NCBI GenBank assembly: GCA_021732975.1
Contig: JAKFWC010000008.1
Location: 1-60,103 of the forward strand
Reading direction: 5' to 3'
DNA length: 60,103 bases
Source of the DNA: Planctomycetaceae bacterium
GTDB taxonomy: Bacteria > Planctomycetota > Planctomycetia > Planctomycetales > Planctomycetaceae
This document shows, one piece after another, positions 54,697 through 60,103 of the stretch (positions are counted from its first letter, which is position 1; every line of letters begins with the position of its first letter). A program made the translations under genes and the position numbers. The notes below the pieces were generated by a model, which was not told the origin of the DNA, did not search any database, and was given only the letters and a program-made list of their open reading frames with translations.

Positions 54697-56417
54697 TGTT
54701 CACGAGAATTACTATGCAGATCGTCCTACTTCCTCTGCTCGCTCTCCTTGCCGCGGACGCACCCGACCTCATCGTCCATCACGCAAAGGTCGTCACGGTC
54801 GATACGAAGTTCACCATCGCGGAAGCGATCGCGGTGAAGGCGGATCGCATCATCGCGGTGGGGTCGAACGCCGACGTGCTGAAACTGGCGGGGTCGGAGA
54901 CGAAGCAGATCGATGCCGGCGGGCGGTGTCTGATTCCGGGGCTCACCGACAGCCACGTCCATTCCACCGGCGCGGCGTTGTATGAGTTTGATCACCCGAT
55001 CCCCGAGATGGACACCGTCGCCGATGTGCTGACTTACATCGCCAAGCGGGCCGAGGAACTCGACGACGGGCAGTGGATCAATCTCAGTCAGGTCTTTATC
55101 ACGCGACTGCGGGACCAGCGGTATCCCACGCGGAAGGAACTGGACGCCGTCGCACCGAAGAACCCCGTGGCGTTTCGGACCGGGCCCGATTGTGCGCTCA
55201 ACTCACTCGCATTGCAGCTCAGCGGCATCGACAAGGTGTTCCGTATCCCCGAGGGTGAAAGCGGCCTCATCGAGCGCGACGCCGATGGTGAACCGACTGG
55301 CATTCTGCGGAACGCCGGGCGGCTCGTGAAATCAAAATCGGTCGAGAAAGCCGCTTCGCCTGACGAGAAACGCGAACGTTTGCGGAAGCTGCTCGCGGAC
55401 TACAACTCCGTCGGCATCACGAGCATCGCCGACCGCAACGCCGGGGATGATGCCGTTAAAGCCTTCGAAGAATTGAAAGCCCGCGATGAGCTGACGTGCC
55501 GGGTATTTCTATCGTACAGCGTGAATGGCAACGCTTCGCTGGAAGAGGTGGAGAAACGATTGCAGAGGGCGGCGGACCATCCGTTGCACACCTACAACCC
55601 GTGGATCTGGCTGCGGGGCGTGAAGGTTTTCCTCGATGGCGGCATGCTCACCGGCAGCGCGTACATGCGGCAACCGTGGGGCGTCAGCGACATCTATTCG
55701 ATCCGCGATCCCGATTACCGCGGGCTGCTGTTTATCCAACCCGATCATCTCGAAAAAATCGCCCGCGCGGCCTTGGAACGCGATCTGCAATTCACCGCGC
55801 ACGCGGTGGGGGATGGAGCCGTGCATGCGCTGATCGATGCGTACGCAGCGATTGACAAGACGCTGCCTGTGCGCGAGCGGCGGCCGTGCATCACGCATTG
55901 CAATTTCATGTCCGCGGACGCCATCGCGAAGATGAAAGCATTAGGTGTCGTCGCTGATTTGCAGCCCGCGTGGTTGTGGCTCGACGGGGCGACATTGCAT
56001 CGCCAGTTCGGCAATGACCGACTGGCGTACTTTCAGCCGTATCGCACGCTGTTTGACCAGGGCGTGATCGTCGGCGGCGGGTCGGATCACATGCAGAAGA
56101 TCGGCAGCAAACGCTCGGTCAACCCGTACAACCCATTCCTCGGGATGTGGATTGCTGTCGCCCGACAACCGCGCCGGTTTGATGGCCCGTTGCATCCCGA
56201 GCAACGCCTCACCCGCGAGGAAGCCCTGCGGCTCTACACGATCAACAATGCATTTCTGACGTTCGAGGAAAAAGAAAAAGGCTCGTTGGAGCCGGGAAAA
56301 CTCGCGGACTTTGTGATTCTCAAGACCGACTTGTTATCGTGTCCCGAAGCTGAAATTGCCAACATCGAAGTCCACGAAACCTACCTCGCTGGGAAACGGA
56401 TTTATCCGACCCCGTGA
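54696..56417 (+). CDS. Exported YtcJ-like amidohydrolase
   Basis: A 573-residue metal-dependent hydrolase of the amidohydrolase 3/YtcJ group. Metal motif DSHVH (85-89) follows LIPGLT; further ligands fit FTAHAVGD and ITHCNFM, and GGGSDHMQ carries the late Asp. VKVFLDGGMLTGSAYM marks the lysine strand. The C-terminal LEPGKLADFVIL strand is typical. An N-terminal hydrophobic stretch (QIVLLPLLALLAADA) suggests export. The ATG at 54696 overlaps the previous stop (TGATG); an internal ATG at 54714 would give a shorter signal peptide. Substrate is unknown. Confidence 0.85.
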   Translation: MFTRITMQIVLLPLLALLAADAPDLIVHHAKVVTVDTKFTIAEAIAVKADRIIAVGSNADVLKLAGSETKQIDAGGRCLIPGLTDSHVHSTGAALYEFDHPIPEMDTVADVLTYIAKRAEELDDGQWINLSQVFITRLRDQRYPTRKELDAVAPKNPVAFRTGPDCALNSLALQLSGIDKVFRIPEGESGLIERDADGEPTGILRNAGRLVKSKSVEKAASPDEKRERLRKLLADYNSVGITSIADRNAGDDAVKAFEELKARDELTCRVFLSYSVNGNASLEEVEKRLQRAADHPLHTYNPWIWLRGVKVFLDGGMLTGSAYMRQPWGVSDIYSIRDPDYRGLLFIQPDHLEKIARAALERDLQFTAHAVGDGAVHALIDAYAAIDKTLPVRERRPCITHCNFMSADAIAKMKALGVVADLQPAWLWLDGATLHRQFGNDRLAYFQPYRTLFDQGVIVGGGSDHMQKIGSKRSVNPYNPFLGMWIAVARQPRRFDGPLHPEQRLTREEALRLYTINNAFLTFEEKEKGSLEPGKLADFVILKTDLLSCPEAEIANIEVHETYLAGKRIYPTP

Positions 56418-56500
56418 TCCCTCGCTTGCGGTTTCGCGCCCCGCGCTGATGAACCGCGTGTCCCCGAAGTCACCCCTGGTTGAAGACAGCCGGGGGCTAA

Positions 56501-57835
56501 ATGGAATCTCCGATGTCGAATCCCGACGAATCCCAATCCCACTCCGCGACACCGATCATCATTGGTCTCACGATCGGACTGGTGCTCGGGTTGATCGTCA
56601 ACTTCGTCGGTGTCGCCGGGCGGGAAAGTCCCGTGGCGTGGGTGACGACGGTGGTCGCGGTCGCGCAGCCGATTGGCCGCATCTTTCTGCGACTGATGAT
56701 GATGGTCGTCGTGCCGATGGTGTTCGCGGCCCTCGCACTCGCCGTCGTGGAGATCGGCGATGTCCGCAAGCTCGGGCGAATGGGACTGCGCACGTTGCTC
56801 TTCACTGGCATTTTTTCGTCTGCCGCCGTGCTCATCGGCATGGGACTGGTCAACGTATTTCAGCCTGGCAAATCATTGCCGCCGGAAACACAAGAGCGGC
56901 TGCTGGCGAACTACAGCAAGCAAGCGACCACCATCGAAGCCAACGCCGAGAAGAAAAAAAACATCGGCGAAGTGCTGGTCGACATGATCCCCGAGAACCC
57001 GCTGCAGGAAATGGTCGGAGCCGTCGACGGGAGTTCCAAAGGGAACGGCATGCTCGCCGTGATGGTCTTCTCGCTGATCGTTGGCCTCGCGATCACCATG
57101 CGGTTGGACGACTGCAAGCCCCTCATCGGCGTGCTGGAATCGATTCAAACCGTGACAACCGTGATCATCGAGTTCGCGCTGAAACTCGCCCCCATCGGCG
57201 CGGGGTGTCTGGTCTTCGCCATCACAGCCCAACTCGGTTTCGAGATCGTCCGCACGCTGGCCTGGTTCGCGGGAACCGTGGTGCTTGGTCTTGCAATTCA
57301 ACTATTTGTGACCTACAGCATCGTGATCTGGACGTTCGGCGGCATGTCCCCGTGGCATTTTTTTACCAACGCCGCGGAAGCCATGCTGACCGCGTTCAGC
57401 ACGTCGTCTTCCAATGCCACGCTGCCGACAGCGATGCGCGTCGCCGAGGATGACCTGAAACTTCCGCCGGCGGTGTCGCGCTTCGTGCTCACCGTCGGCG
57501 CCACCGGTAACCAGAACGGCACCGCGCTGTATGAAGGCGTGGTGATTCTGTTCCTCGCGCAGGTGATGCGTGTGGAACTGACGTTCGCCCAGCAGTTGCA
57601 GGTGGTGCTGATGTCAATTCTCGCGGGCATCGGGACCGCGGGTGTGCCGGGCGGGTCGATTCCGCTCATCGTCGTGGTGATGAAGTCGGTGGGCATCCCT
57701 GCGGAGTCCATCGGCATCATCCTCGGCGTCGATCGGCTCCTCGATATGTGCCGGACGGTGGTGAATGTGACGGGTGACCTCGCGGTGGCAACCTGCGTGG
57801 CGAAAAGTGAGTCGGCGGTTCCAAGTCAACCGTAA
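56501..57835 (+). CDS. Dicarboxylate/amino acid:cation symporter (DAACS family)
   Basis: A 444-residue transporter like GltP/DctA/GltPh, an elevator-type Na+ or H+ symporter for glutamate, aspartate or C4-dicarboxylates. Eight TM helices and two re-entrant loops are consistent with the hydrophobic pattern. Hairpin 1 has STSSSNATLP, TM7 has GATGNQNGTALYEG (the NMDGT-type cation motif), and hairpin 2 has GIGTAGVPGGSIP. TM8 DRLLDMCRTVVNVTGD holds the substrate Asp and Arg. ATG at 56501 or 56513. A loop of about 45 residues (PETQERLL to DMIPENP) links TM helices, as in relatives. Specificity cannot be told from sequence. Confidence 0.93.
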   Translation: MESPMSNPDESQSHSATPIIIGLTIGLVLGLIVNFVGVAGRESPVAWVTTVVAVAQPIGRIFLRLMMMVVVPMVFAALALAVVEIGDVRKLGRMGLRTLLFTGIFSSAAVLIGMGLVNVFQPGKSLPPETQERLLANYSKQATTIEANAEKKKNIGEVLVDMIPENPLQEMVGAVDGSSKGNGMLAVMVFSLIVGLAITMRLDDCKPLIGVLESIQTVTTVIIEFALKLAPIGAGCLVFAITAQLGFEIVRTLAWFAGTVVLGLAIQLFVTYSIVIWTFGGMSPWHFFTNAAEAMLTAFSTSSSNATLPTAMRVAEDDLKLPPAVSRFVLTVGATGNQNGTALYEGVVILFLAQVMRVELTFAQQLQVVLMSILAGIGTAGVPGGSIPLIVVVMKSVGIPAESIGIILGVDRLLDMCRTVVNVTGDLAVATCVAKSESAVPSQP

Positions 57836-57842
57836 GGTGTCG

Positions 57843-57970
57843 TTGTGCGCGGGTCTCCCGACCCCGCACGGGCCGCTGAGCGCAGATCTCCTCAATTTTG
57901 AGAACAGTACCGAAGTCGGGGAGGAGACCTTCGGTCAAGTGGAGTGCGGGGTCGGGAGACCCGCGCACAA
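57843..57970. repeat. Long inverted repeat with 27-bp perfect arms
   Basis: Arms 57843-57869 and 57944-57970 are perfect 27-base reverse complements (core GCGGGTCTCCCGACCCCGC, itself partly palindromic). The loop of 74 bases holds a smaller partly paired segment (CTCCTC with GAGGAG). It lies between convergent genes, the transporter and the esterase. Confidence 0.92.
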
Positions 57971-58001
57971 CACAGACTTGTGCATAACACTCGCTCCGCT
58001 T

Positions 58002-59189
58002 TTATTTCTTCAAGTCGAAATCGAGTGTGTTTACCCCGGATTTGATGTCGACCACGATACCGCGGGTGTTGAGTTCGACGCTATCGGCGACAGTTGGCCA
58101 CGGCGCGACATCGCCCATGCCGATCACCTCGATGTTGTTGATCCCCAAGGCCGGGCCGTGCGCGGCGTCGATGTTGTAGGCCCCATTGCGGATCATGGCG
58201 AAGGCCACCGGTTGGAACGGACTTGTCGACCGAAAGCGGACCTGTGCCCACTTGAGTGGTTCGCCGTTGAGCGTAATCTTCCCCTTCACCGCCGCGCGGG
58301 TGACATCGGCCAGCAGATTCGAGTTCCGCAGCCAATCGTGCAACCGATCCTTCCATGTCGACAGCGCCGGGTCGGCCGGGGCAAGTCCAACACCGTGCGG
58401 ACCGAATTGATAGATGTGCATCTCCACGGGAACCTTGTGCTTCCGACAAGCGGCAAAGAAGGCCAGCGCATTTTCCACCGGCACGGACGTATCTTCCGTG
58501 GTGTGGAACAGGAACGTCGGCGGCGTTTGCGGCGTAACCTGCAATTCACTCGACACAAACTTCGCCAACTCGGGGTCGGGGTTGTCGCCCAGCAGATTCC
58601 GTTTCGAGCCGCCATGGCCGAAGGGTTCCGTCATCGTGATCACGGCGTAACACAGCACGGCGAAATCGGGCCGGGACGAAACGCGTTCCACAGGATCAGC
58701 GGCATCGGCTTTCGCATCAACAAAGTGCGTGGCACATGTCGACGCCAGATGTCCCCCCGCCGAGAAGCCCATTACACCGATGCGCTTCGGACTCACGCCG
58801 AGCGTTTCCGCATTCGCCCGCACATGCTGGATCGCTCGCTGGACATCTTGCATCGGTGCGGGGTGCTTGTAACGCGTCCCCAGGCGATACTTGAGGACGT
58901 AAGCGGACACGCCGATCGAGTTCAACCACCGGGCAATCTGCGTCCCTTCGTGATCGACGGCGTGAATGCCATACCCGCCGCCGGGACAGACCACGATCGC
59001 CGTACCGCTGTTGTTCTCTTTCGCCGCGGGATAGGCCCAGAAACCGGGTTTGTCGGCCGCTTCATCCCCCACTTTGCCGGGCGCCCCGTTAGGCCACAAC
59101 GGTTGCAGTTCGTCCGCCGCCCAAACCGGCCCCGCCGTCATTGCGACCGCGCACACCAACAGCCAACCCATCCCGCACCGTGAAAGCAT
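58002..59189 (-). CDS. Exported alpha/beta-hydrolase esterase with C-terminal beta domain
   Basis: A 395-residue protein with a signal peptide (about 1-24). Residues 30-280 form an alpha/beta hydrolase of the BD-FAE/acetylxylan-esterase-like type: oxyanion VVCPGGGYG, nucleophile elbow GFSAGGH with Ser143, Asp233 in TTEDTSVP and His265 in FGPHGVGL. Residues about 300-395 are a separate beta domain (GKITLNGEPLKWAQVRF, later YNIDAAHGPALGINNIEV) resembling the carboxypeptidase-regulatory-like modules common in planctomycete exported proteins. Deacetylation of plant or algal polysaccharide is plausible. The substrate is not known. Confidence 0.88.
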   Translation of the reverse strand: MLSRCGMGWLLVCAVAMTAGPVWAADELQPLWPNGAPGKVGDEAADKPGFWAYPAAKENNSGTAIVVCPGGGYGIHAVDHEGTQIARWLNSIGVSAYVLKYRLGTRYKHPAPMQDVQRAIQHVRANAETLGVSPKRIGVMGFSAGGHLASTCATHFVDAKADAADPVERVSSRPDFAVLCYAVITMTEPFGHGGSKRNLLGDNPDPELAKFVSSELQVTPQTPPTFLFHTTEDTSVPVENALAFFAACRKHKVPVEMHIYQFGPHGVGLAPADPALSTWKDRLHDWLRNSNLLADVTRAAVKGKITLNGEPLKWAQVRFRSTSPFQPVAFAMIRNGAYNIDAAHGPALGINNIEVIGMGDVAPWPTVADSVELNTRGIVVDIKSGVNTLDFDLKK

Positions 59190-59411
59190 GGCAACCTCAT
59201 CTCAGGGAAACACCTGTGTCGATCAATGACCGACCATGTTGCCAAGCCCGCTCCGCCGACGGAAGCGCACCGCGGGTAATCTGACACAGAGTGGAAGTGA
59301 GGGGTGGCTGATGTCGGAGTCCACGACGACCCAGATCATGTCAGACGCGAATGCCATTTAATGAGGGCGTCTCGAAAATTCTCTGGGGCGGCGAAGACTT
59401 CGCCCCAGCCA

Positions 59412-59495
59412 TCCGTCGCCCAGCGCGTCTTCGCCGCCATGATGAAAATGACAAAGATCGACATCGCCGCCATCGAAGCTGCCTGCCGCGGATGA
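59412..59495 (+). pseudogene. C-terminal fragment of a VOC-family (PhnB/3-demethylubiquinone-type) protein
   Basis: The last 27 codons before TGA at 59493-59495 read AQRVFAAMMKMTKIDIAAIEAA and match the C-terminal helix of PhnB-like VOC proteins, where RVMAAMMxMxKxDIAALE is typical. The frame before it shows no VOC fold, so the remainder is missing. It is probably a decayed remnant. The rest of the 318-base gap 59190-59507 shows no gene; GGGGCG-aagactt-CGCCCC (59389-59407) is a small hairpin. Confidence 0.55.
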
Positions 59496-59507
59496 ATGCC
59501 GGACCCC

Positions 59508-59753
59508 TCAATTGGGAATGCCATGCAGGAAGATACGCCGGCACTCATGGCACATCGTCGCCCGCACCGTTCCTGCTTCTTCATACATGCTCATCATGGA
59601 AGATCGTTTCGCATTCGCGGCGGCATAGTACATCACCTCCGCATCGATCGCCGCGCCGCTGAGGGGGTTTTTCCAACTCCGTCCAAACAGCTTGATGTCC
59701 TCCAGCCCGCCGTTGCAATCAGGACACTGGTTCGCGGGAACAGATTTCGACAT
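59508..59753 (-). CDS. Small zinc-ribbon protein
   Basis: An 81-residue cytosolic protein. The ATG at 59753 follows GAGAG by 8 bases; the longer frame upstream is not protein-like. Two Cys pairs, CPDC (Cys10, Cys13) near the N-terminus and CHEC (Cys69, Cys72) near the C-terminus, would hold one zinc. Between them are IKLFGRSWKNPLSG and an Ala-rich helix. No family function is known to me. It lies between the VOC remnant and the terminal transposase. Confidence 0.65.
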   Translation of the reverse strand: MSKSVPANQCPDCNGGLEDIKLFGRSWKNPLSGAAIDAEVMYYAAANAKRSSMMSMYEEAGTVRATMCHECRRIFLHGIPN

Positions 59754-59980
59754 GGATGATTCTCTCGAAGGATGGCGGACGACCCCATCTCCACACGGCA
59801 ATGTCGTATTCGTTTGCCATTGCAGTCTGGCAACAACCGGTCGTGGTTTCAACAAGCCGTAGACCACGAATCCAGCGAGCACGCTCTGCCAATTCTCACG
59901 GGCGGTCACAGACGCTCAAGGCAGCCTTTGGGCCACCCCGCCGTTGATTTCCACGGGTACCACCGGTTGCCTCAACCTTG

Positions 59981-60103
59981 TCATGACCCACATTTTCTCT
60001 TGATTGCGGCTTGGGTTTGGAGGGCGATGGTGAGGTGTTGTGTGCCGCGCCAGAGGGTGATCCAGCCGGGTTCGCCGTCGCCTTTGCGCATCAGGAAGCC
60101 GCC
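59981..60103 (-). CDS. Transposase, IS4-like family, C-terminal 40 residues only
   Basis: The minus strand is open from the window end to TGA at 59981-59983. The encoded tail, GGFLMRKGDGEPGWITLWRG followed by QHLTIALQT, matches the extreme C-terminus of IS4-family transposases, where LGGFLxRKxDGEPGxxTLWRG is a common ending. The catalytic core lies outside the window. The 227 bases between it and the zinc-ribbon gene hold no gene and may include the IS end, which I could not delimit. Confidence 0.75.
   Translation of the reverse strand, partial: GGFLMRKGDGEPGWITLWRGTQHLTIALQTQAAIKRKCGS

Noticed and set aside
57774..59183. 469-codon open frame antisense to the esterase
   Set aside because: It runs through a repeat and the complement of a clear esterase; its product is not protein-like.

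Overview
The window looks like a stretch of a GC-rich chromosome from a member of the Planctomycetota. The best evidence is lineage style. There is a DUF1559 protein with a prepilin-type N-terminus, several small exported proteins of a kind typical of the phylum, an Rho factor with a large Arg/Gly/Gln-rich N-terminal extension, many secreted amidohydrolases, a Cache-sensor Ser/Thr kinase, and intergenic gaps full of palindromic repeats. Genus cannot be decided from sequence reading alone. Both ends run into transposase 3' ends (IS5-like at the left, IS4-like at the right), so the window probably corresponds to a contig or segment bounded by IS elements. I found no tRNA, rRNA or CRISPR array.

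Layout. 0-4.9 kb: IS end, ceramidase-like exported protein, GAF/sigma-54 activator, ABM monooxygenase, and a small cassette with a broken four-helix-bundle (IVP) gene between near-perfect inverted repeats. 4.9-16.6 kb: ilvD, a membrane protein, a vault-like/SPFH protein fused to an MshEN domain with an OB-fold-like partner, a MoxR/Mg-chelatase-type ATPase, a THUMP RNA methyltransferase, a degenerate receiver and a hybrid histidine kinase. 17-25 kb: ribH, htpG, a Cache-TM-kinase protein, glutaminyl cyclase and rho, followed by a 1.26 kb gap without a convincing gene. 26-36 kb: a 1444-residue three-module amidohydrolase, a small lipoprotein, a SEC-C/TPR protein, an Ala/Asn-rich lipoprotein and an Sfp-type phosphopantetheinyl transferase. 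36-46 kb: a deaminase-like amidohydrolase, a secreted caspase-like protein, several exported low-complexity proteins, a SNF2 ATPase with a possible partner gene, and the DUF1559 protein. 46-60 kb: methyltransferase, Tat-exported amidohydrolase, HU protein, pyrD, trpS, DUF423, LarA-like protein, YtcJ-like amidohydrolase, DAACS transporter, esterase and a zinc-ribbon protein.

Most genes stand alone or in pairs, as is usual in this phylum. Likely transcription units are the OB-fold protein with the vault-like protein, the 174-residue protein with the SNF2 ATPase, and pyrD-hypothetical-trpS. The most unusual items are the MshEN/vault-shoulder protein (7841-9742), the IVP cassette (4398-4856), the observation that four genes take their stop codon from the arm of a repeat element, the triple amidohydrolase, the secreted caspase homologue, and a perfect 24-bp palindrome just upstream of pyrD. 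Domain calls rest on motif recognition by eye; no database search was run.
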